DNA of 64,000 bases from assembly GCF_013113715.1 (NCBI RefSeq), contig NZ_CP053344.1, positions 2,232,001-2,296,000 on the forward strand. Direction: 5' to 3'. A program made the position numbers and the translations under genes. This document shows positions 43,504-51,851 of this stretch, one piece after another. Position 1 is the first letter of the stretch, and each line of letters begins with the position of its first letter. The notes under the pieces were generated by a model that worked only from the letters and a program-made list of their open reading frames with translations, searched no databases and was not told where the DNA came from. The DNA is from Herbiconiux sp. SALV-R1. Lineage in GTDB: Bacteria; Actinomycetota; Actinomycetes; Actinomycetales; Microbacteriaceae.

Positions 43504-44625
43504 TCAGCCGGCCGCGCCGTCCCACCCCTCGTAGGGGTCCCAGCCGCCGCGGGCGGAGTAGGGCGTGTCGCCGAGCAGCACCGGCTCGGCTGCGTCGACC
43601 GGGTCGCCGATCTCGCCCAGCCGGCGGAAGCCCTCCGGCAGCTCGGCACCCGCGGGGAACGTCGCGAGCAGCGCATGGTCCTCCCCGCCCGCCAGCACGA
43701 AGTGCGAGGCGTGGTCGGAGACCACGGCGTCGAGGTCGTTCAAGGCCCTCGCCTCGCGCGCGATCGCCGCGGGGTCGAGCCGCACCGAGCATCCGCTGGC
43801 CACCGCGAGACGCCGGGCGTCGAGCACGAGCCCGTCGGAGACGTCGAGCATCGCCGTCGCGCCCGCAAGGGCAGCCCGCACACCCGCCTCGATGGGCGAC
43901 ACGGGTGCCAGCTGAGCCTCGACGAGCTGCGGATGCGCCTCCCGCACCGCGCGCGCCCGCACCTCGTCGGGCGCCGTCGTGCCGCGCTGCTCGGAGACGC
44001 CGTTGCGGAACAGCAGCCACAACCCCGCGCCCGCCCGGCCCAGGTCGCCGGCCACGGCGAGCACGTCGCCTGTCGAGGCACCGGATCGGGTGACCGGGGC
44101 GCGGCCGTCGAGGTCTCCGAAGGCGGTGACCGCGAGGGTCAGGGTCGACGACACGGAGAGGTCACCGCCGACGACCCCGCAACCGGGCGCGGCCAGCGCA
44201 CAGGCGTCGCGGAGCCCGTCTGCGATGCCGAGGAGGGTCGACACGGGGGTCTCGAGCGGCGCGGCGATCGCCACCACCAGCGCGGTCGGCCGCGCCCCCA
44301 TGGCGGCGACGTCGGAGAGGTTCGTCATCGCGGCCTTCCAGCCGAGGTCGTGCGCGGTCGACCAGGCCGACCTGAAGTCGGGCCCGTGGATCATCATGTC
44401 GGTCGTCACCACGAACCGCCCGTCGGGCGCCGCCACCACCGCGGCGTCATCGCCCGGACCGAGCAGCTCGCCCTCGGCGTGCGGCAACCGCGGGAAGATG
44501 CGCCGGAGCGTCTCGCCCTCCCCCACCACCGCGAGCGTCTCCGAGGCGTCGAGGGAGTCGGCGGTGGAGCCGTCGAGGGATCCGTCGTGATCGTCGTTCG
44601 CAGCGAAACCGGAGTCGGGGAGCAC
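43504..44625 (-). CDS. thiL: thiamine-monophosphate kinase
   Basis: A 373-residue kinase making thiamine diphosphate. Family blocks are LGPGDDAAVVAAPDGRFVVTTDMMIHGPDF, AMTNLSDVAAMGARPTALVVAIA, VVGGDLSVSSTLTLAV and ATAMLDVSDGLVLDARRLA. Homology begins near the ETLAVVGEGET segment, so the true start could be a GTG near 44529 rather than the GTG at 44625, which would also lengthen the 24-bp gap to the divergent DUF3515 gene. Confidence 0.93.
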   Translation of the reverse strand: MLPDSGFAANDDHDGSLDGSTADSLDASETLAVVGEGETLRRIFPRLPHAEGELLGPGDDAAVVAAPDGRFVVTTDMMIHGPDFRSAWSTAHDLGWKAAMTNLSDVAAMGARPTALVVAIAAPLETPVSTLLGIADGLRDACALAAPGCGVVGGDLSVSSTLTLAVTAFGDLDGRAPVTRSGASTGDVLAVAGDLGRAGAGLWLLFRNGVSEQRGTTAPDEVRARAVREAHPQLVEAQLAPVSPIEAGVRAALAGATAMLDVSDGLVLDARRLAVASGCSVRLDPAAIAREARALNDLDAVVSDHASHFVLAGGEDHALLATFPAGAELPEGFRRLGEIGDPVDAAEPVLLGDTPYSARGGWDPYEGWDGAAG

Positions 44626-44649
44626 CTCACAACGGTAGCCTGAACAGCG

Positions 44650-45228
44650 ATGTCCTCGCCCTCCAGCCCTACCCCGCACCCCGCCTCGCCCCGGCTGCCG
44701 CGCCGCTCCGCGCTCCGCGCGACCGCGCTCGCCACCGCCGGTCTCGCCGCAGCCGCCCTGCTCAGCGGATGCTCGACCGCCGTGGCCCTGGAGCCCGCGC
44801 CCGACGCCACCGACCCCGCCTGCGCCGACGTCATCGTGCGCCTGCCCGACACCGCGGCCGACGCCGAACGGCGCGAGACCGACGCCCAGGCGACGGGCGC
44901 CTGGGGCAGCCCCGCCTCGGTGCTGCTGCGCTGCGGCGTCGAGCCCTACGGCCCCACCACGCTGCCGTGCGACAACGTGAACGGCGTCGACTGGATCCGC
45001 GACGACTCCGAGGCCCCCACCTACGTCTTCACCACCTACGGCCGCACGCCGGCCGTGCAGGTCGTCGTCGACTCGAACGCCGTCTCGGGCACGAGCGCCC
45101 TCGTCGACCTGGAGGCCGCCGTCGCCGCCATCCCGCAGACCGACGCCTGTCTCAACGCCGACGACGTGCTCGGCACCGAGACCACCCCGACGCCGACCCC
45201 GACGCCCACGCCGGGCCCTCAGAATTAA
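44650..45228 (+). CDS. DUF3515 lipoprotein
   Basis: A 192-residue secreted protein with a twin-hydrophobic signal ending in the lipobox ALLSGC near residue 41. The mature domain matches DUF3515 (DPACADVIVRLP at the start, AWGSPASVLLRCGVEPYGPTT and DWIRDDSEAPTYVFTTYGR in the middle), a family often adjacent to ddl in actinobacteria. It ends in a TPTPTPTPTPGP linker-like tail. Function unknown; the position suggests the cell envelope. Confidence 0.88.
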   Translation: MSSPSSPTPHPASPRLPRRSALRATALATAGLAAAALLSGCSTAVALEPAPDATDPACADVIVRLPDTAADAERRETDAQATGAWGSPASVLLRCGVEPYGPTTLPCDNVNGVDWIRDDSEAPTYVFTTYGRTPAVQVVVDSNAVSGTSALVDLEAAVAAIPQTDACLNADDVLGTETTPTPTPTPTPGPQN

Positions 45229-45268
45229 GTCAGGGCGCGACGACGCGACGCGACTCTCTCAGCGCGCC

Positions 45269-46357
45269 CTACTCCTCCAGCGCGAGCGCGATGAGCTCCT
45301 CGATGAGCTCGGGATACGTCACCCCCGAGGCGATCCAGCACTTGGGGAACATCGAGATGGGCGTGAACCCCGGCATCGTGTTGATCTCGTTCACCACGAA
45401 CCCGGTCAGGGTGAGGAAGAAGTCGACCCGTGCCAGCCCGGCGCCGTCGATGGCGGCGAAGGCCCGGGCGGCCAGCGACTGCATCTCGGCGAGCTCGTGC
45501 GGTGCGAGCGGCGCCGGGCAGACGAGCTCGACCCCGGCCGCCCCGAGGTACTTGGCCTCGAAGTCGTAGAACTCGCGCGTGGTCATGACGATCTCGCCCG
45601 CCACCGACACCCGCGGAGACCCGCCGCCCCGGCCGCCGAGCACGGCGCACTCCACCTCGCGGCCCACGACGGCCTGTTCGATGAGCACCCGCGAGTCCTC
45701 CCGCAGCGCCACCTCGATCGCCTCCGCCAAGCCGTCGGGAGACGAGACCTTGCTCACCCCCACCGAGGAGCCGGCCCGGGCGGGCTTCACGAACACCGGG
45801 TAGCCGAGCGTTCCCGCTGAGGCGACCACCGCATCCGGAGCCGCCGCCCACTCGCGGGCGGTCAGGGTGCGCCACGGGGCGACGGCGATGCCAGCCTTCT
45901 CGAGCACGGTCTTGGTGAAGTGCTTGTCCATGCCGAGGGCCGACGCGAGCACACCCGAGCCCACGTAGGGCAGGCCGATGAGCTCGAGCAGCCCCTGCAC
46001 CGTGCCGTCTTCGCCGTACGGGCCGTGGAGGATGGGGAACACCACGTCGATGTCGCCGAGCGAGCGCTCGGTGCCGTCGGCCTCGCGCACGGTCAGCTCG
46101 CGCGACCGGGTGGATTCGGGCCAGTGCACCCGGGTGCCGTTGTCGACGACCTCGGGCAGGGCCTCGACGTCGAGCCGGAACTTCGCCGGGTCGGCGTCTT
46201 CGAGCACGAACGCCCCGTCGCGGGTGATGCCGACGGGCACGACCTCGAAGCGGGTGCTATCGATCGCCTCGAGCACCCCGCCCGCCGTGGCGCAGCTGAT
46301 CGAGTGCTCGCTGGAGCGACCTCCGAAGAGCACCACCACCCTGGTCTTGCCTGGCAT
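45269..46357 (-). CDS. ddl: D-alanine--D-alanine ligase
   Basis: A 362-residue ATP-grasp ligase making the D-Ala-D-Ala dipeptide for peptidoglycan. It has VVVLFGGRSSEHSIS at the start (HSIS serine motif), GPYGEDGTVQGLLELIGLPYVGSGV near residue 110, FVKPARAGSSVGVSKV near residue 185, and the metal site LARVDFFLTLTGFVVNEINTMPGFT near residue 320. The ATG follows AAAGGA. The first 101 nt overlap the 3' end of gpsA in another frame. Confidence 0.97.
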   Translation of the reverse strand: MPGKTRVVVLFGGRSSEHSISCATAGGVLEAIDSTRFEVVPVGITRDGAFVLEDADPAKFRLDVEALPEVVDNGTRVHWPESTRSRELTVREADGTERSLGDIDVVFPILHGPYGEDGTVQGLLELIGLPYVGSGVLASALGMDKHFTKTVLEKAGIAVAPWRTLTAREWAAAPDAVVASAGTLGYPVFVKPARAGSSVGVSKVSSPDGLAEAIEVALREDSRVLIEQAVVGREVECAVLGGRGGGSPRVSVAGEIVMTTREFYDFEAKYLGAAGVELVCPAPLAPHELAEMQSLAARAFAAIDGAGLARVDFFLTLTGFVVNEINTMPGFTPISMFPKCWIASGVTYPELIEELIALALEE

Positions 46358-47405
46358 CGAGAGTCCTTTCGCCCTGCGGCGCCGAATCGTCGTCGGTCGT
46401 CAGGTGGGGGGCAATGTCTTTCGGATCGAGCGTACCGGCCAGCACCTGGCTCACCTGACGGCAGATGGGCATGTCGACGCCCTGGGCCTCCGCGAGCGCG
46501 AGCACGGGCGCCACCGAGGCCAGCCCCTCCGCCGTCTGCTGCATCGACTTCACCACGTCGGCGAAGCTGTAGCCCTGGCCGAGCAGTCGCCCGGCGGTGT
46601 TGTTGCGGCTGAGCGACGATCCGCTCGTGGCGATGAGGTCGCCGAGGCCGGCGAGGCCCGACAGGGTTTCCGGATGCCCGCCGTAGGCCACCGCGAAATC
46701 GGTCATCTCGACGAGTCCCCGCGTGATGATCGAGGCCTTCGTGTTCTCGCCGTAGCCGACACCGTCGACGATGCCGATGGCCACGGCGATGAGGTTCTTC
46801 AGAACTCCCCCGAACTCGGTGCCGATGACGTCGGTGTTCACGTACGACCGGAAGTAACGGTTGGTCGCGATGGTCGCCACCGCCTCGGCGGTCTCGAGGC
46901 TCGTCGAAGCGACGACCGCGGCGGTGGGCTGCTCCTTCGCGATCTCGAGGGCGAGGTTCGGCCCCGAGGCCACGGCGATGCGCGCCGGGTCGATCTCGAG
47001 CACGGTCTCCAGCACCTCGCTCATGCGGAGGCCGGTGCTCTTCTCGACGCCCTTCATGAGGCTCGTGATGGGGGCGTCGGCGGGCAGGGCGGCACGGATG
47101 TCGGCGAGGTTGCCGCGCAACGACTGGCTCGGCACCGAGACGAAGACGTACTGCGCGCCGTCGAGCGCTGCCGCCACGTCGGAGGTGGCCGTGACCGAGG
47201 CGGGGAGGTTCACGCCCGGCAGGTAGTCGCTGTTGCGCTTGGCCTCGCGGATCTCCTTCGCGAGCTCGGGGCGGCGGGCCCAGAGGGTGACGTCGGAGCC
47301 GCCGTCGGCGACGACCTTCGCGAAGGTCGTTCCCCAGCTGCCCGCGCCCAGCACGGTGACGCGGGGGCGCGGCGCCTGCGCCTGCCCCCGGGGTGCGCGG
47401 CTCAC
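46257..47405 (-). CDS. gpsA: NAD(P)-dependent glycerol-3-phosphate dehydrogenase GpsA, C-terminus extended into ddl
   Basis: A 382-residue enzyme making sn-glycerol 3-phosphate for phospholipids. It shows VTVLGAGSWGTTFAKVVADGG near residue 15, SLMKGVEKSTGLRMSE, ASGPNLALEIAKEQPTAAVVAS and the catalytic-lysine region FGGVLKNLIAVAIGIVDG. After the usual end (LDPKDIAPHL) the frame continues ~45 residues and overlaps ddl by 101 nt before a TAG. The GTG start overlaps the plsC stop by 4 nt. With plsC downstream in function, it supports a phosphatidic acid unit. Confidence 0.94.
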   Translation of the reverse strand: MSRAPRGQAQAPRPRVTVLGAGSWGTTFAKVVADGGSDVTLWARRPELAKEIREAKRNSDYLPGVNLPASVTATSDVAAALDGAQYVFVSVPSQSLRGNLADIRAALPADAPITSLMKGVEKSTGLRMSEVLETVLEIDPARIAVASGPNLALEIAKEQPTAAVVASTSLETAEAVATIATNRYFRSYVNTDVIGTEFGGVLKNLIAVAIGIVDGVGYGENTKASIITRGLVEMTDFAVAYGGHPETLSGLAGLGDLIATSGSSLSRNNTAGRLLGQGYSFADVVKSMQQTAEGLASVAPVLALAEAQGVDMPICRQVSQVLAGTLDPKDIAPHLTTDDDSAPQGERTLDARQDQGGGALRRSLQRALDQLRHGGRGARGDR

Positions 47406-48184
47406 TGCTCGCGCTCCTCGAGTCGGCCGTACTCGGTCTGGTTGTGGGCCGCCGGGTTCCAGCGCTCGGCCGGGGCGGTCTCGCCGCGGAGCTCCTCGAG
47501 CAGGGCGGTGATTGCGGCCATCACCCGGTCGGTGCCCTCCACGAGCACCTTCTGCGTGATGGGCTGGCCGCGCAGGTCGTCGAGGTCGACGGGCTCGCCG
47601 AACGAGATCTCGATGCGCTTGCGCGGGAACACGCTGAGCTTCTTCGAGTAGCGCGGCAGCACCGCCTGGGTGCCCCAGTGCGCCGCCGGGATGAGCGGCA
47701 CCCCGTGCTCGAGCGCGAGCCGCACGGCGCCCGTCTTGCCGCGCATCGGCCACATGTCGGGGTCGCGGGTGAGCGTGCCCTCGGGGTAGACGATGACGCC
47801 CTTCTCGTGCTCCACCAGGTCGTTGGCGGCGGCGATGGGCGCGTTGCCCCGGCCTGAGCCGGCGCGGTCGACCGGGATCTGACCGCTGCGCCGCAGCGCG
47901 AACCCCACGACGGGTACCTTGAACAGCGACGCCTTGGCGAGGAAGCGCGGGGCCCGCCCCAGCTTCCACACCGCCCACGCCATGATGACGGGGTCGATGT
48001 TGCTGTAGTGGTTCGGGCTCAGCACGAACGGGCCGGTGGCCGGGATGCGCGCCCCACCACGGATGTCGAGCCTGGCGATGACGTTCAGGAACGGCACCAC
48101 CAGCGCCTCGAGCATGGTGAACGCGACCGTGCGCTCGTGACGACGGCGCTTCGGCAACGACTCCGGAGACACCGCCGTCGTCAC
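47402..48184 (-). CDS. plsC: 1-acyl-sn-glycerol-3-phosphate acyltransferase (PlsC-like)
   Basis: A 260-residue membrane-associated acyltransferase of phospholipid synthesis. The catalytic NHYSNIDPVIM (HX4D type, here H-YSNID) is near residue 57 and the acceptor motif VYPEGTLTRDPDMWP near residue 130. Position between murA and gpsA is typical of the order. It starts with GTG overlapping the murA stop (GTGA) and ends overlapping gpsA. Confidence 0.93.
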   Translation of the reverse strand: MTTAVSPESLPKRRRHERTVAFTMLEALVVPFLNVIARLDIRGGARIPATGPFVLSPNHYSNIDPVIMAWAVWKLGRAPRFLAKASLFKVPVVGFALRRSGQIPVDRAGSGRGNAPIAAANDLVEHEKGVIVYPEGTLTRDPDMWPMRGKTGAVRLALEHGVPLIPAAHWGTQAVLPRYSKKLSVFPRKRIEISFGEPVDLDDLRGQPITQKVLVEGTDRVMAAITALLEELRGETAPAERWNPAAHNQTEYGRLEEREQ

Positions 48185-49551
48185 CGGAGGAACGAGAAGT
48201 CGGCGCCCAGTTTCTCGAGCTTGCCCACGAAGTCGCCGTAGCCGCGGGCGATCAGGCCCACGTTCGAGATCTCGGAGCGGCCCTCCGCCACGAGCGCGGC
48301 GATGAGGTGGCTGAAGCCACCGCGCAGGTCGGGAACCTCGAGCTCGGTGCCGTGCAGCTTCGTGGGGCCGGTGATGACCGCCGCCTGCTCGAGCGGCCGA
48401 CGGGGCACCCGGCGGTTCGGGTCGGCGAGCCCCTCCTTGTGCACCTCGATGTTCGCACCCATCTTGATGAGCGCATCCGTGAAACCGAAGCGGTTCTCGT
48501 ACACCGTCTCGTGGACGATGGAGGTGCCGTGCGCCTGGGTGAGGGCGACGATGAGCGGCTGCTGCCAGTCGGTCATGAAGCCGGGGTGCACGTCGGTCTC
48601 GATGACGACGGGCTTGAGGTCGCCGCCCGGGTGGTAGAAGCGGATGCCGTCTTCCTCGATGTCGAAGGCGCCGCCGATCTTGCGGAAGACATTGAGGAAG
48701 GTCATCATCTCCGACTGCTTGGCGCCGGTGGTGAAGATCGAGCCGCCGGTGGCGAGCGCGGCGGAGGCCCAGGATGCTGCCTCGTTGCGGTCGAACAGCG
48801 CCCGGTGGTTGAAGCCGTTGAGCGTCTCGACGCCCTCGATGAAGATGGTGCGGTTCGGCTCGACCGAGATGATCGCGCCCATCTTCTGCAGCACGGCGAT
48901 GAGATCCATGATCTCGGGCTCGATCGCCGCGTTCTTCAGCTCGGTGGTGCCCAGCGCACGCACACCCGTCAGCAGCACCTGCTCGGTGGCGCCGACGCTC
49001 GGGTAGGGCAGCTCGATGTTCGCGCCGCGCAGCCCGTTCGGGGCGGTGATGTTGATGCCGCTCGGCAACTTGTCGACGACCGCTCCGAAGGCGCGCAGCG
49101 CATCGAGGTGGAAGTCGATCGGCCGGTCGCCGATGCGGCAGCCACCGAGGTCGGGGATGAACGCGTGACCGAGGCGGTGCAGCAGCGGGCCGCAGAACAG
49201 GATGGGGATGCGGCTCGAACCCGAGAGCGCGTCGATCTCGGCGCTCTTCGCGCTCGCCACGTTCGCCGGGTCGAGCTGCAGCACGCCGGTGGCGGCGCTG
49301 CCCGTGATCTTCACCCCGTGGATCTCGAGCAGGCTCGCCACCACGTGCACGTCGCTGATGTCGGGAACGTCTCGCAGGGTCGACGTGGTGTCACCGAGGA
49401 GGGAGGCGACCATCGCCTTGGTGACGAGGTTCTTGGCCCCGCGCACGTCGATCGTTCCGCGGAGCGGACGGCCGCCGTTGATGACGATCGTGTCGGACGT
49501 CAATCCGACGCGTTCGGCTGCCTTCCGACCATCCTGGACGAGACTGTTCAC
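48181..49551 (-). CDS. murA: UDP-N-acetylglucosamine 1-carboxyvinyltransferase MurA
   Basis: A 456-residue EPSP-synthase-fold enzyme for the first committed step of peptidoglycan synthesis. KNLVTKAMVASLLGD (the phosphoenolpyruvate lysine region) and LGGCRIGDRPIDFHLDALRAFGA are present; the Cys in LGGCRIG is the fosfomycin target residue, so it is predicted sensitive. The ~25 N-terminal residues before DTIVINGG are extra relative to many homologues. Coupled to plsC by a 4-nt overlap. Confidence 0.96.
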   Translation of the reverse strand: MNSLVQDGRKAAERVGLTSDTIVINGGRPLRGTIDVRGAKNLVTKAMVASLLGDTTSTLRDVPDISDVHVVASLLEIHGVKITGSAATGVLQLDPANVASAKSAEIDALSGSSRIPILFCGPLLHRLGHAFIPDLGGCRIGDRPIDFHLDALRAFGAVVDKLPSGINITAPNGLRGANIELPYPSVGATEQVLLTGVRALGTTELKNAAIEPEIMDLIAVLQKMGAIISVEPNRTIFIEGVETLNGFNHRALFDRNEAASWASAALATGGSIFTTGAKQSEMMTFLNVFRKIGGAFDIEEDGIRFYHPGGDLKPVVIETDVHPGFMTDWQQPLIVALTQAHGTSIVHETVYENRFGFTDALIKMGANIEVHKEGLADPNRRVPRRPLEQAAVITGPTKLHGTELEVPDLRGGFSHLIAALVAEGRSEISNVGLIARGYGDFVGKLEKLGADFSFLR

Positions 49552-49595
49552 TGGATCACCTGCACTGACTTCTGTCGCTTGTTCGACCGATTCGA

Positions 49596-50192
49596 TTACT
49601 TCACCGGAAGTGTTCTAGGTCGCCAACTCTCGCGGCGGCTCTCGAATTCCGTGATGGCCGCCTCGTTGCGGAGAGTCAGCCCGATGTCGTCAAGACCCTC
49701 GAGCAACCTCCACCGAGTGTAATCGTCGATGGTGAAGGAGACTGTGAGGTCGCCGATGGCGGCGGTTCGCTCGATCAGGTCGACGGTGATCTCGACGCCG
49801 GGCTGCGCCTCGATCGCCGCCCAGAGCTTCTCGACGTCGTCTTCGTCGACCTGGCCGGCGAGCAGGCCCTGCTTGCCCGAGTTGCCGCGGAAGATGTCTG
49901 CGAAGCGCGGGGCGAGCACGGCCTGGAAGCCGTAGTCGCGGAGTGCCCACACCGCGTGCTCACGGCTCGATCCGGTGCCGAAGTCGGGGCCGGCCACCAG
50001 CACTCGGGCGTTCTGGTAGGCGGGCTGGTTCAGCACGAACTCGGGGTCGCTGCGCCACGCCGCGAAGAGTGCGTCTTCGAAGCCGGTCTTGGTGACGCGC
50101 TTGAGATAGACGGCGGGGATGATCTGGTCGGTGTCGACGTTCGCGCGCTTCAGCGGAACGGCCACCCCGGTGATGATGTCGATCTTGTCCAT
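49596..50192 (-). CDS. leuD: 3-isopropylmalate dehydratase small subunit
   Basis: A 198-residue swivel subunit of isopropylmalate isomerase in leucine synthesis. Signatures are [27 protein letters not shown] at the start and [26 protein letters not shown] near residue 70. It begins 5 bp after the leuC stop. The frame upstream of 50192 is the leuC shadow and not coding. Confidence 0.96.
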   Translation of the reverse strand: MDKIDIITGVAVPLKRANVDTDQIIPAVYLKRVTKTGFEDALFAAWRSDPEFVLNQPAYQNARVLVAGPDFGTGSSREHAVWALRDYGFQAVLAPRFADIFRGNSGKQGLLAGQVDEDDVEKLWAAIEAQPGVEITVDLIERTAAIGDLTVSFTIDDYTRWRLLEGLDDIGLTLRNEAAITEFESRRESWRPRTLPVK

Positions 50193-50197
50193 GGGTA

Positions 50198-51658
50198 TCA
50201 GGCTCCTACCATCTCGCGCTGCGCATCCGCTGTCTCGTCGAGGTCGGCCACGCCCGAGAGCGTGCCCCGGATGGCGGTCGCCGCGGCGACCACGGGCGAC
50301 ACCAGGTGGGTGCGGCCGCCCTTGCCCTGGCGGCCCTCGAAGTTGCGGTTCGAGGTGCTCGCACAGCGCTCGCCGGGGGCGAGCTGGTCGGGGTTCATGC
50401 CGAGGCACATCGAGCAGCCGGCGAAGCGCCACTCGGCGCCGAACTCCTCGACGATCTTGTCGATGCCCTCGGCCTCGGCCTCGATGCGCACACGGGCGCT
50501 GCCCGGCACCACCATCACGCGCACGTTCTCGGCCTTCTTGCGGCCCTTGATGATGCTGGCGAAGGCACGCAGGTCTTCGATGCGGCTGTTCGTGCACGAG
50601 CCCATGAACACGGCGTCGACGGCGACCTCCTTGAGGGGGGTGCCGGCCTTCAGGTCCATGTACTCCAGGGCCCGCTCGGCGCTCGCGCGCTCGTTGAGGT
50701 CGTCGATGTCGGCGGGGTTCGGCACCACGTCGCTCAGCGAGACGCCCTGACCGGGGTTCGTGCCCCAGGTGACGAACGGTTCCAGCGCATCCGCGTCGAT
50801 GAAGACCTCGGCGTCGAAGACGGCGCCCTCGTCGGTGGGGAGCGTCTTCCAGTAGGCGACCGCGTCCTCCCAGTCCTGGCCCTGCGGGGCGTGGGGGCGG
50901 CCCTCGAGGTAGTCGAAGGTGGTCTGGTCGGGGGCGACCATGCCCGCACGGGCGCCCGCCTCGATCGACATGTTGCAGATGGTCATGCGGCCGTCCATCG
51001 ACAGGGAGCGGATGGCGCTGCCGCGGTACTCCAGCACGTAGCCCTGGCCGCCGCCGGTGCCGATCTTGGCGATGACGGCGAGGATGATGTCTTTCGCGGT
51101 GACGCCCGGCTTCAGCGTGCCCTCGACCGTGATGGCCATCGTCTTGAACGGCTTGAGCGGCAGGGTCTGCGTGGCCATGACGTGCTCGACCTCGCTGGTG
51201 CCGATGCCGAACGCCATCGCCCCGAAGGCGCCGTGGGTGGAGGTGTGGCTGTCGCCGCAGACCACGGTGATGCCCGGCATGGTGAGGCCGAGCTGCGGGC
51301 CGACGACGTGCACGATGCCCTGCTCGACGTCGCCGAGGGAGTGCAGGCGCACCCCGAACTCCTGCGCGTTCTTGCGGAGGGTGTCGATCTGGGTGCGGCT
51401 CGTGAGGTCGGCGATCGGCTTGTCGATGGCGAGCGTCGGGGTGTTGTGGTCTTCGGTGGCGATGGTGAGGTCGAGGCGGCGCAGCGGCCGGCCCTCGGCG
51501 CGCAGGCCGTCGAAGGCCTGGGGGCTCGTGACCTCGTGCACCAGGTGCAGGTCGATGTAGATGAGGTCGGGGCTGCCGTCTTCGCCCTTGACCACGAGAT
51601 GGTCGTCCCAGACCTTCTCGGCCAGGGTGCGGGGTCGGGTGCTCGCGGGAGTGCTCAT
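50198..51658 (-). CDS. leuC: 3-isopropylmalate dehydratase large subunit
   Basis: A 486-residue aconitase-family subunit with a [4Fe-4S] cluster. The cluster cysteines lie in [14 protein letters not shown] and [15 protein letters not shown]; other blocks are [45 protein letters not shown] and [16 protein letters not shown]. It leads the leuCD pair and is preceded by a leader with a hairpin. Confidence 0.97.
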   Translation of the reverse strand: MSTPASTRPRTLAEKVWDDHLVVKGEDGSPDLIYIDLHLVHEVTSPQAFDGLRAEGRPLRRLDLTIATEDHNTPTLAIDKPIADLTSRTQIDTLRKNAQEFGVRLHSLGDVEQGIVHVVGPQLGLTMPGITVVCGDSHTSTHGAFGAMAFGIGTSEVEHVMATQTLPLKPFKTMAITVEGTLKPGVTAKDIILAVIAKIGTGGGQGYVLEYRGSAIRSLSMDGRMTICNMSIEAGARAGMVAPDQTTFDYLEGRPHAPQGQDWEDAVAYWKTLPTDEGAVFDAEVFIDADALEPFVTWGTNPGQGVSLSDVVPNPADIDDLNERASAERALEYMDLKAGTPLKEVAVDAVFMGSCTNSRIEDLRAFASIIKGRKKAENVRVMVVPGSARVRIEAEAEGIDKIVEEFGAEWRFAGCSMCLGMNPDQLAPGERCASTSNRNFEGRQGKGGRTHLVSPVVAAATAIRGTLSGVADLDETADAQREMVGA

Positions 51659-51705
51659 GATTCGCGTGTCCTTCGGAGAGTAAGTGGGTCAGCCAACGAC
51701 GAACT

Positions 51706-51744
51706 CCGCGACGAGGGAGGCCTGAGAACTAGGACTCGTCGCGG
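51706..51744 (-). promoter_or_regulatory. hairpin in the leuCD leader
   Basis: Perfect 10-base arms CCGCGACGAG (51706-51715) and its complement (51735-51744) around a 19-nt loop, ~50-85 bp upstream of leuC on the minus strand. No U run follows and no clear leucine-rich leader peptide was found, so attenuation is possible but unproven. Confidence 0.4.
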
Positions 51745-51851
51745 CAGCGAAGGAGAAGGCGACCGAACAGCACCTGCCGATCGTACCACTGCCGGTGGGC
51801 GAGGTCGTGGTGGCTGCTGCTCGTCTTGTACTGTCGTGGCCAGGGGGAACA

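Noticed and set aside
51659-51851. Leucine attenuator with leader peptide upstream of leuC
   Set aside because: No short ORF with a leucine run and no U-tract after the hairpin; kept only as an unexplained hairpin.
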